Origin: Phycisphaerales bacterium
Lineage (GTDB): Bacteria > Planctomycetota > Phycisphaerae > Phycisphaerales > SM1A02
NCBI GenBank assembly: GCA_029246705.1
Contig: JAQWMQ010000037.1
Location: forward strand, 1 to 50,016
DNA: 50,016 bases
Direction of reading: 5' to 3'
The notes under the pieces are model-generated. The model saw only the letters and a list, made by a program, of their open reading frames with translations. It searched no databases and was not told the origin of the DNA. The position numbers and the translations under genes were made by a program. Below are positions 17,722 through 25,069 of the stretch, piece after piece (position 1 is the first letter of the stretch; the number at the start of each line of letters is the position of its first letter).

Positions 17722-19578
17722 CTACATTCGTTCCGGGGATTCGATCCCGAGCAGTTCGAGACCGCTTGCAAGGGTCCGTCGGGCCAGGTCGCACAGTCTC
17801 AATCTCGAGCCACGCACGGCTTCGGCGTCGGCCTTGAGCACCGGACAAGCCTGGTAGAACGCGCTGTAGAGGTTCGCCAGTTCATGGAGATACCCGCACA
17901 GTCGATGCGGTTCGAGCTGGTCCGCGGTCTCCAGTACCGTTCGCCGATACTTGAGCAGGGCGAGTGCCAGTTTCTTCTCCTCGGGGGTCTCGATCAGGAA
18001 CGGTGCATCCTCGAACTTGATTTCACCGGCGGCCGCACGGGACAGTATCGAGCAGATGCGTGCATGGGCATACTGGATGTAGGGCCCGGTGTCGCCCTCG
18101 AAGGCGATCATCCGGTCCAGGTCGAAGACGTAGTCCTTCACCACCCCACTGGAGAGGTCCGCATACTTCACCGCCGCAATGCCGACGGCACGTCCGATCA
18201 GACGCAGTTCCGACTCGCTGTTTCCATGCGTTGGAGACTTCTCGTCCTTCGATCGTTCGATCACTTCGGAAGACCCACGTTCGATGGCTTCCTCGAGAAG
18301 CGCTCGCAGGGTGAAGTTCTCCCCCGACCGGGTCTTCAGTGGTTTCTTGTCGTTGCCCAGCACCGACCCGAATGGCAGGTGGTGCAGGTCCGACTGGACG
18401 TCGTTGTTGGTGCGGTCCCATCCGATCAGATGTGCTGCATCGAAGACGTCACGAAAATGATCGCGTTGACGAGCATCGACCACGTACACCAGTCGTTCCG
18501 AATCAAGGGTCTGCACCCGGTGCCTGATCGCCGCGAGGTCCGTGGTCGCGTAGAGGAACCCGCCATCGGACTTCCGGATCAGCAGCGGGCGCTCGCGGTC
18601 CTCGAAACGAACGACGATCGCGCCGTTGTCCTCGACCCCCAGCCCCGATTCGATGAAGGCTTCAACCACCTCGGGGAGGATGTCCTTGTAGAAGGACTCG
18701 CCCCGGTTGTGTTCGGGACCGATTCGCACGTTCATCAGACCGAGCGTGTCGAACACCTCGCGCATGGTGCAGTCGATGATCGCGTTCCAGTCCTCCACGA
18801 GTCCCGGGTCCCCGGACTGGAGCTTGATCAGGGTCTCCTTGGCGTTGGCGATGTTCACCTCGGCTCCGGCGTTCTGCTCCTCGAGCTCGATGACTCGATG
18901 TGGGCCGCATCCGTTCTCAAGTGCACCCTCGAGACCCCGGCGGTCCGATCGCCCGGACAACTGGGCATCGCGGTAGGCGGTGTTCAGGTCGCCGAGTTCC
19001 AGTGTGCCGAGATCGGTTCCCGCATCCCGCAGTGCACTCAGGGTCATCGCGATCGGAAGTCCCCAGTCACCCAGGTGGTTCTCCCGGTGCACCTTCCATC
19101 CGAGTCTTTCATGCAGGCGGGCGATGGCGTCGCCGATGATGGTCGAGCGAAGGTGCCCGACATGCATCTGCTTGGCGACATTCACCCCGCAGAGATCGAC
19201 CGCGATCGAGTGCCCGTCGCCGGCGGCAGGGATGCCGAGATCCTCGCCGGCGATCGACTGGAGCATCTCGCCGAGGGTTTCCGCTCGCAGGCGGATGTTG
19301 ATGAAGCCGGGACCGGCCACTTCGAGCGGATCGACCATGCCTTCGAGTTCCACCTCGGCGATGATCGCCTCCGCGAGTTCTCGTGGCTTCATGCCGCGCT
19401 TCTTCGCGATCGCCATCGCGGCGTTGCACTGGTAATCGCCGAATTCTGGATTCTGGGCCGCCCTGATCACCGGGTCGTGTTCGCCGGGTTCGTCGAGTGC
19501 CTTCGCGATCGCCGCTCGAAAGGCGCTGTCGAGAAGTGATGCAGGGTCCTGGGTCTTCTTCGTGGTGTCTTGTGGCAT
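17722..19578 (-). CDS. argS: Arginyl-tRNA synthetase
   Basis: 618-residue class I synthetase. The N-terminal Arg-specific additional domain spans about residues 1-110, the HIGH-equivalent motif is NVAKQMHVGHLRST, and the KMSK-equivalent loop is KKPLKTRSGENFTLRALLEE (the KPFKTR form of many bacteria). The C-terminal DALR anticodon domain begins near YLHELANLYSAFYQ and ends ASGLELLGIESPERM. The ATG at 19578 (MPQDTTKK) was chosen over the open frame from 19629. The upstream M42 peptidase gene ends 47 bases away on the same strand; upp follows. Confidence 0.96.
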   Translation of the reverse strand: MPQDTTKKTQDPASLLDSAFRAAIAKALDEPGEHDPVIRAAQNPEFGDYQCNAAMAIAKKRGMKPRELAEAIIAEVELEGMVDPLEVAGPGFINIRLRAETLGEMLQSIAGEDLGIPAAGDGHSIAVDLCGVNVAKQMHVGHLRSTIIGDAIARLHERLGWKVHRENHLGDWGLPIAMTLSALRDAGTDLGTLELGDLNTAYRDAQLSGRSDRRGLEGALENGCGPHRVIELEEQNAGAEVNIANAKETLIKLQSGDPGLVEDWNAIIDCTMREVFDTLGLMNVRIGPEHNRGESFYKDILPEVVEAFIESGLGVEDNGAIVVRFEDRERPLLIRKSDGGFLYATTDLAAIRHRVQTLDSERLVYVVDARQRDHFRDVFDAAHLIGWDRTNNDVQSDLHHLPFGSVLGNDKKPLKTRSGENFTLRALLEEAIERGSSEVIERSKDEKSPTHGNSESELRLIGRAVGIAAVKYADLSSGVVKDYVFDLDRMIAFEGDTGPYIQYAHARICSILSRAAAGEIKFEDAPFLIETPEEKKLALALLKYRRTVLETADQLEPHRLCGYLHELANLYSAFYQACPVLKADAEAVRGSRLRLCDLARRTLASGLELLGIESPERM

Positions 19579-19625
19579 TCGGCGGAGTATAGGTCGGGAA
19601 TCGTCGATCCGGCGGGGAAGTGCTC

Positions 19626-20750
19626 TCAACCGGAGAGCACGTGCCCATGTCGCTGATGCAGTGCATCAAGGCGTTGTCGCGGGGATTCCCCCTTGTCATC
19701 GAGGTGACTCGATACCAGGACCAGCATCCGTACGAGGGCGTGGAAGTCCGACATGGCGATTTCCTCCCGCTGGACCTTCGCCGGCCGCTTCCCGGATCGG
19801 ACCTCGTCGATCTCGGACATGTTGTGGTAGTTGCCCAGGGGCAGGCACAGGCAGGTCGACTGGTATCCGTAGGTGCCGAATGCCGTCGCCTCGCAGGCAC
19901 CTCCCGGCATGAGTTTTCGCTGCCACTTGAAGTCCGGATCCCGCGTGCTCTCGGCAAGGCAGAGGTCGGAGATCCGGTTGGTGAGTGCCTGATCGAAGAT
20001 GCTCATGCGATCACCGACTCGAACGATCGCGCCGCCCCCGATGGGGCTCTCGGCGAAGCTGCGTGAATTCTCCAGGCAGATGAGTCGTGCGTCCTTCGGG
20101 ATGAAACCGCTCTTGGCCGCATCGATCGCACCGATGAAACCGACTTCTTCTGCAACGGTGAACAACAGTCCCACGTTTTCGGTGCCCTTGCGCCTTCGAA
20201 TGGCGTCGAAAGCCACCAGTGCCGCAGCTGCAGCGGCAAGGTCGTCACATGCGTTGGTCCGAAGTCGACCTCTTCCTATCGCGGCCTTGCCCAGAGCCCA
20301 ACGGCCGACATCGCCGACCGCCAGGCTGGGTGCGCTTCGGGCGAGTCGGGCGGTCGCGATCTTGAACGGCTTGGCCTTCGCATCCAGCGAGGTGATCCGT
20401 GCGGTGAACCGATCGTCGTCACCATCGAACAGTTCGATTCGTGCATCCTCGAAGTACGGATCCAGAACACCGCCCCGGAATTCCAGTTCAAGGTCCCGGC
20501 CGTTGATCGACTTCACCACGAACCCGGGGTGATCCAGGTGAGCGGTGATCAGGATCGGAGCCTTCCGACTCCTGGTCTTTCGGGTGATGAGCAGGTTTCC
20601 CGCCCGGTCTCTCCGGTACCGAAGGCTCTTCGCGCGGCTGGCCAGCCATCGATCCAGGAATGCCTGCACGCGTTGTTCCTTTCCCGCCGCGGTGGGGAGG
20701 GCGGTCAATTCAAGCAGCAGGGCCTCGCATCGGTCATTTTTCGTGCTCAT
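19626..20750 (-). CDS. M42 family aminopeptidase (endoglucanase-M-like)
   Basis: 374-residue cytoplasmic metallopeptidase. Di-metal ligands are readable: H71 and D73 in ITAHLDHPGF, bridging D169 in TNACDDLAAAA, catalytic/ligand E201-E202 in TVAEEVGFIGA, and a later His in GNYHNMSE. E227 in CLENS sits where a ligand Asp/Glu is expected. Other M42 enzymes (glutamyl aminopeptidases, deblocking aminopeptidases) form large multimers. AGGA lies eight bases upstream of ATG 20750. It probably forms an operon with argS and upp; the link is not functional as far as I can see. Confidence 0.88.
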   Translation of the reverse strand: MSTKNDRCEALLLELTALPTAAGKEQRVQAFLDRWLASRAKSLRYRRDRAGNLLITRKTRSRKAPILITAHLDHPGFVVKSINGRDLELEFRGGVLDPYFEDARIELFDGDDDRFTARITSLDAKAKPFKIATARLARSAPSLAVGDVGRWALGKAAIGRGRLRTNACDDLAAAAAALVAFDAIRRRKGTENVGLLFTVAEEVGFIGAIDAAKSGFIPKDARLICLENSRSFAESPIGGGAIVRVGDRMSIFDQALTNRISDLCLAESTRDPDFKWQRKLMPGGACEATAFGTYGYQSTCLCLPLGNYHNMSEIDEVRSGKRPAKVQREEIAMSDFHALVRMLVLVSSHLDDKGESPRQRLDALHQRHGHVLSG

Positions 20751-20831
20751 GGCTCCAATCCTAACGAGCCCTCAAGCCTGACCCAAGCCTCTGCCTCCAT
20801 GCTGCTCGTCGCGCTTCGGCCTCGGTTCAGT

Positions 20832-22049
20832 ATGATGTCCGGTTCGATGTCATTCGCCCCCATCAACGAAATCCTCGACGAACTCCGTGCCGGTCGGATG
20901 ATCGTGCTCGTCGACGACGAAAATCGTGAGAACGAAGGCGATTTCGTGTGTGCCGCGGAAGCGGTGACCCCGGAACTCGTGAACTTCATGACCAGGATCG
21001 GCGGTGGGTATCTCTGCGTCGCACTCGACGGCGAGACCTGCGAAAGACTTGATCTCGTTCCGCAGTCCACGACCAACACCAGTCTCCGGGGTACGCCCTT
21101 CACCGTCAGTGTCGATGGTCACCCGCGACACGGGGTCGGCACCGGGATCAGCGCCAGCGACCGTGCGATCTCCATCAGGCTGCTTGCCGATCCCGAAACC
21201 CGCATCGACGACCTGGTGCGCCCCGGCCACATCAACCCGCTGCGAGCACGTGATGGCGGCGTCCTGGTCCGCACCGGCCAGACCGAAGGGTCGGTCGACC
21301 TGTGCCGCCTTGCCGGGTTGCGACCCGCCTCGGCGATCATCGAGGTGGTCAAGCAGGACGGAGACATGGCGCGCCTGCCCGATCTCGAGGTGCTGTGCGA
21401 GGAGCACGGCCTCAAGATGTGTTCGGTCGAGCAGGTGATCGAGTACCGGCTCTCGGAAGAGGCGATGGTCAAGCGGATCGATCCGATCGGCGGACGTGAT
21501 ATCGAGACCCCGGAAGGTGTCTTTCGACTCATCGCCTGGCGCAGCACGATCGACGCACTGCCGCATATCGCGCTCTGCAGCGGAGGCGTCGGTGAACTCG
21601 ATGAGAACGGCCAGGTCGTGAAGTTCGAGGAGCCCACGCTCGTCCGGGTCCAGCGCCGTGACCTTCTCGGCGACATCTTCGGAGTGTCTTCATCCGACAT
21701 CAGTCACTCCAGTCGTGATGACCTCATGTCGAGCCTGCGCGCGATCAAGGAGGCCGGGTGTGGCGCCCTGGTCTACATGCGTCCGGAGTCCGGCAACGAG
21801 GAGATCTCAGGCTCCCTGCACGAAGTCTCCCGGCGCGAGGAGGACGTCAACGCCCCGGACCTGGCCAGGCCCGACGGCGTCGGTTCCAAGGTCATCCCCA
21901 TGGACCAGCGGGAGCTCGGTATCGGCAGCCAGATCCTGCGCGATCTCGGCCTCTCGAGGCTGCGCCTGCTCACCAACCACCCTCGTCCCTGGCCGACCCT
22001 CCAGGGCTTCGGTCTCGAGGTCGTCGAGTCGATCCCCCTCTCGAAGTAG
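20832..22049 (+). CDS. ribBA: RibBA-type fusion with degenerate GTP cyclohydrolase II half
   Basis: 405 residues. Residues ~1-210 are an apparently active 3,4-dihydroxy-2-butanone-4-phosphate synthase: DDENRENEGDF metal-binding motif, TGISASDRA and RPGHINPLRARDGGVLVRTGQTEGSVDL. The C-terminal half aligns with GTP cyclohydrolase II at VRVQ, SLRAIKEAG, LGIGSQILRDLG and LLTNHPRP, but the zinc motif (usual SECLTGDxFGSLRCDC) reads RRDLLGDIFGVSSSDIS, without any of the three cysteines. The GRGIGL segment is also absent. I expect RibB activity only; GTP cyclohydrolase would need another gene. Start ambiguous among ATG 20832, 20835 and 20847; none has a strong ribosome-binding site. Confidence 0.9.
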   Translation: MMSGSMSFAPINEILDELRAGRMIVLVDDENRENEGDFVCAAEAVTPELVNFMTRIGGGYLCVALDGETCERLDLVPQSTTNTSLRGTPFTVSVDGHPRHGVGTGISASDRAISIRLLADPETRIDDLVRPGHINPLRARDGGVLVRTGQTEGSVDLCRLAGLRPASAIIEVVKQDGDMARLPDLEVLCEEHGLKMCSVEQVIEYRLSEEAMVKRIDPIGGRDIETPEGVFRLIAWRSTIDALPHIALCSGGVGELDENGQVVKFEEPTLVRVQRRDLLGDIFGVSSSDISHSSRDDLMSSLRAIKEAGCGALVYMRPESGNEEISGSLHEVSRREEDVNAPDLARPDGVGSKVIPMDQRELGIGSQILRDLGLSRLRLLTNHPRPWPTLQGFGLEVVESIPLSK

Positions 22050-22125
22050 CGAGGATCGCCTCCGCGATCGGCTTTTCCGGGCCGTGATGCACGAAACATG
22101 TTGAATCGATCGGGCCGCCCGGTCC

Positions 22126-22150
22126 CGGTGGTTCTTTTGACCAACCACCG
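22126..22150 (+). terminator. Hairpin downstream of ribBA
   Basis: CGGTGGTT/AACCACCG inverted repeat with a nine-base loop, 76 bases past the ribBA stop. No T run follows, so a terminator is only possible; a small regulatory hairpin is equally likely. Confidence 0.4.
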
Positions 22151-22255
22151 AAAGGTGCGTGGGGTTTTCTCGCGGTGACTCATGCCGATCGACTTTGTGT
22201 CGGTTAACCCACCACTTGAAACACGAGGTATCTCAGGCGCATTCACACGATCTCA

Positions 22256-23557
22256 TTGGCGTTCGTCTCGGGTCTTCTGATTCTTTCATCTGCCAATGCG
22301 ACGGATGTGGCCGGCCCGATGAGCCCCTGTTCCGGCGTGACGATCGATTACTTCGAACAGACGGCCTACGCGAAGCACGGTGATCTGGTGTCCGATCTTT
22401 CGAATGACGAATTCGTGTTCGATGATCCCGAAACAGGTGAGGAGGAGGCAAACAGCGCGAATGCCGAGCATGGCCCCTTCCGTGACGGCTACGAGACTTC
22501 ATACGCACGTGGGACCCAGTACTCGGTCTTCACCAGCGACAACCAGTTCAGGTTCGTCAACAACAATTACTCCTATTCAAGATTCAAGAGTAATCTCGAG
22601 CTCACCACCGTTTCCTCCATGCTCTTCGTGTTCACGGTCGAGGACAATCTCGAATCAGAATCGGGGTTCAGCCTCACGCCCTCCCGGCATCACTCGGTCT
22701 GGCTGGACATGCATGCCAGCATGACGTCGGCGGGAAGCTACGAGGAGGCGGGCGGCTTCGATCCCGGCAGCAGTGTCACCCTGATCGGACCGGCAGGAAC
22801 CATTTACAGCAACAGTTCACGGCTCTCGGATGATCCCGATGATCGAAATGTCGTTGGCGGTCTGGAGATTGAGCTCGAACCGGGCAGCTACATGCTCATG
22901 ATCGACGTCCTCACGCACATCAAGAGTTCGTCTCACACTGGTTCCAACAGTTCCGGTCGGGCGACCGTCGGCTTCAGATTCCACGAAACGGCTTCGGAAG
23001 GTGATGTCGCGGCCACGATTCTCTCACAGTACCGCGAGGTCTCGACGAGCAATGACAGCATCTCCGATACCGGGCCCTGCAAGAGCAGCCTGGCCGAGAC
23101 CTCGGGTTCCGATGCCTGGTCCTACCAGGATTCCGACATCCGATCACTGAACACCTACGGTGCGTTCTACAACTTCGCCCGATCCAGTGCGCGGAATCAG
23201 CTCCGCAAGAGCAGCGGTCACTTGTCCGTCGAATTCCGGTTGGAGGAGGACGCCCTGATGGATGTCGTCCTGCGAGGGACCTATGAGATCAACAAGACTT
23301 TCGGCGATGTCGCACAGGCGAGTTACCAGGTTCGCGTCGAGAACATCGACACCGGCGTGGTCGCGTACCTGAAGTCGGAGACCTGGAGTGTTGATGGTGC
23401 CGGATCGATCAACGTCATGGATGACGCGATGCTCCCGGCCGGCGACTACCTCCTGCTGATCGAGACCGATTCGAAGTGCCGGAAGGGTGGCTTCCTATTC
23501 CGGGCCCGCCGGGATGCGAGCGTGCATCTCTCGCCCTCGATCTCCTTCTCCAACTGA
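22256..23557 (+). CDS. Hypothetical secreted beta-rich protein, no standard start codon
   Basis: About 433 residues, rich in Ser, Thr, Asp and alternating hydrophobic strands, with lines such as LEIELEPGSYMLMIDVL and AMLPAGDYLLLIETDS that resemble two similar beta domains (residues ~130-235 and ~325-425). No family recognised. A signal peptide requires the frame to start upstream of residue 20, but no ATG or GTG exists between the in-frame stop at 22217 and SSANA. TTG 22256 is the only usual alternative; ATT 22241 would give a better signal (RRIHTISLAFVSGLLIL region), with GAGGT 12 bases upstream. A GC-rich hairpin follows the gene. Confidence 0.7.
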   Translation: MAFVSGLLILSSANATDVAGPMSPCSGVTIDYFEQTAYAKHGDLVSDLSNDEFVFDDPETGEEEANSANAEHGPFRDGYETSYARGTQYSVFTSDNQFRFVNNNYSYSRFKSNLELTTVSSMLFVFTVEDNLESESGFSLTPSRHHSVWLDMHASMTSAGSYEEAGGFDPGSSVTLIGPAGTIYSNSSRLSDDPDDRNVVGGLEIELEPGSYMLMIDVLTHIKSSSHTGSNSSGRATVGFRFHETASEGDVAATILSQYREVSTSNDSISDTGPCKSSLAETSGSDAWSYQDSDIRSLNTYGAFYNFARSSARNQLRKSSGHLSVEFRLEEDALMDVVLRGTYEINKTFGDVAQASYQVRVENIDTGVVAYLKSETWSVDGAGSINVMDDAMLPAGDYLLLIETDSKCRKGGFLFRARRDASVHLSPSISFSN

Positions 23558-23614
23558 TTCCGCCACAGCACCCCGGATCGGGGTGGGTGGTCAGTCGGTT
23601 CCGCTCACGAAACA

Positions 23615-23642
23615 GACACCCCCGCCGGAAGGCGGGGGTGTC
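23615..23642. terminator. Strong hairpin between convergent genes
   Basis: GACACCCCCGCC-GGAA-GGCGGGGGTGTC, a 12-bp perfect stem with a GGAA tetraloop, between the secreted protein gene (+) and the RidA gene (-). There is no clear T run in either direction, so it may work as a bidirectional terminator or as an mRNA 3' end stabiliser. Confidence 0.7.
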
Positions 23643-23712
23643 GTGCATTCACCGTTTCGTTCCCTCGAGCTTCATGGGCACGTCGCCGTCACGTGAGCAC
23701 TGCTGACGGCAC

Positions 23713-24132
23713 TCAAGTCTCGTCGTGCCGATCCATCATCCAGGCATCCGCTTCGATCTCGACGAGCGCTTCCGCGTCGACCAGGGCCGCCACTTCCACC
23801 AGGACGTTCGGGGGTCGGTACTCGGTCATCGCCGGGCCCATCACCTCGGCAATCTCTTCCCAGCGTTCGATGCAGGTGGTGTAGATCCGGATCTTGATGA
23901 GGTGCTCGAGCCCTGCGTCCAGGGTGGCAAGTGCAGCCTCGATGCGCTTCAAGGCGCAACGGGTCTGCCCCTCGAGCGTATCCGGATAGGAGCCGTCCTC
24001 GTCGATCCCCACGCATCCGGCGATCGTGATCATCGGACCACACTTCATCGCCCGGCTGTACCCCATCCTCGGTTCCCAGGGTGAGCCACCGTCCACCCGC
24101 ACGCGTCCGTTCGCCATTTCGATGCGTTGCAT
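23713..24132 (-). CDS. RidA/YjgF/UK114 family protein
   Basis: 139 residues. RidA proteins hydrolyse reactive enamine/imine intermediates. The expected fold markers are YSRAMKCGPMITIAGCVGIDEDG at the start, ALKRIEAALATLDAGLEHLIKIRIYTT in the middle and NVLVEVAALVDAEALVEIEADAWM at the end. Arg in IRIYTT corresponds to the conserved carboxylate-binding Arg of the family. Start at ATG 24132, with GGAG seven bases upstream. It is divergent from the LolA-like gene with 61 bases between the starts. Confidence 0.88.
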   Translation of the reverse strand: MQRIEMANGRVRVDGGSPWEPRMGYSRAMKCGPMITIAGCVGIDEDGSYPDTLEGQTRCALKRIEAALATLDAGLEHLIKIRIYTTCIERWEEIAEVMGPAMTEYRPPNVLVEVAALVDAEALVEIEADAWMMDRHDET

Positions 24133-24193
24133 TCTGAACTCCGTTTCTTCCTGCCGGTCGACCTCGACGTAGGATGCCACTGGAGAATCGTCC

Positions 24194-25069
24194 GTGCGAA
24201 TCATCTTCTCATGCCTGCGTTGCCTTGTCCTGCCCGGTCTGTTGCTCCTGGTGGGCCGAGCCTGCTTCATCCTCGTCCCCGGCGGCCAGGATGCCGAGGC
24301 CGCCAAACCCCCGGCGGAAGCTCGACCCGAGCTCGAGGATGCGCGACAGCTCCTCGAGCGACTTGAAACCGCACATGCCGCCGTCACCGTCTTCAACTCG
24401 CCACTGACGTACCGAAAGGAATACGCTCTCGAAGGTGACTTCGAGACGCGGATCGGCGAAGTGGCGCTTCGAGGGCACGGAGCCGATCGAGAGATCGTCC
24501 TGGTCTTCGACCGGGTCGTCGATGCCGACGGGCACGGAACCGACGACCTTCGCTACCACCTCTACAAGGATGGCTGGTGGACCGAGATCAATCCCGGGCG
24601 ACGACGCATCGTCTCCAGGCAGATGCAGGCGCCCGGTTCTCCCCGTGATCCGTTCGAACTCGGCGAAGGCCCGCTGCCGCTTCCGCTCGGCCAGAAGGCG
24701 GACGACGTGCAGGCTCGGTTCGAGGTCTCTCTCGGCGAGCAGCCCGATGATCCCGTCCTGCTCGGGGTGAAGAACGCACACGTCCTGCATCTCGTACCCC
24801 GCCTCGGAACGCCCGCAGCGGAGGACATCGAGTCGATCGATCTTCTTTATGACCAGCAGTCGCTGCTCCCCGTCGGGATCCTCGTCATCGATCACACCGG
24901 CGATCGCACCACCGCCTGGTTGCGCAAGCCCGCTTCGAGCCTGGAGAAATCCTCCTTCGAGGGTCGTGCCGGTGAAGCAGGCACCCTGATGGAGAAGGCC
25001 GCAGGGGATCCGAGCTGGACGGTCGACCGGAAACCACTGCCCCCTGCACAGACCGGAGAGAACCCGTGA
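24194..25069 (+). CDS. Exported LolA-like/outer-membrane-lipoprotein-sorting-like protein
   Basis: 291 residues starting at GTG 24194, with GGAG about nine bases upstream. An N-terminal hydrophobic signal (CLRCLVLPGLLLLVGRACFILV) is followed by an Ala/Glu-rich helix and then a beta-rich body: TVFNSPLTYRKEYALEGDF, DLRYHLYKDGWWTEINPGRRRIV, and LLYDQQSLLPVGILVID. That layout resembles LolA/LolB-type lipid carriers and related outer-membrane proteins, but the resemblance is weak. The next gene starts within its stop codon (GTGA), so both are probably translated together. Confidence 0.5.
   Translation: MRIIFSCLRCLVLPGLLLLVGRACFILVPGGQDAEAAKPPAEARPELEDARQLLERLETAHAAVTVFNSPLTYRKEYALEGDFETRIGEVALRGHGADREIVLVFDRVVDADGHGTDDLRYHLYKDGWWTEINPGRRRIVSRQMQAPGSPRDPFELGEGPLPLPLGQKADDVQARFEVSLGEQPDDPVLLGVKNAHVLHLVPRLGTPAAEDIESIDLLYDQQSLLPVGILVIDHTGDRTTAWLRKPASSLEKSSFEGRAGEAGTLMEKAAGDPSWTVDRKPLPPAQTGENP

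Noticed and set aside
17884-19539. Long open frame antisense to argS
   Set aside because: Shadow of a confident synthetase gene; no conserved features.
20529-20831. 5' extension of the ribBA frame to 20529
   Set aside because: The extra ~100 codons are antisense to the M42 peptidase gene and do not resemble RibB; the known motif begins at residues 15-35 of the chosen start.
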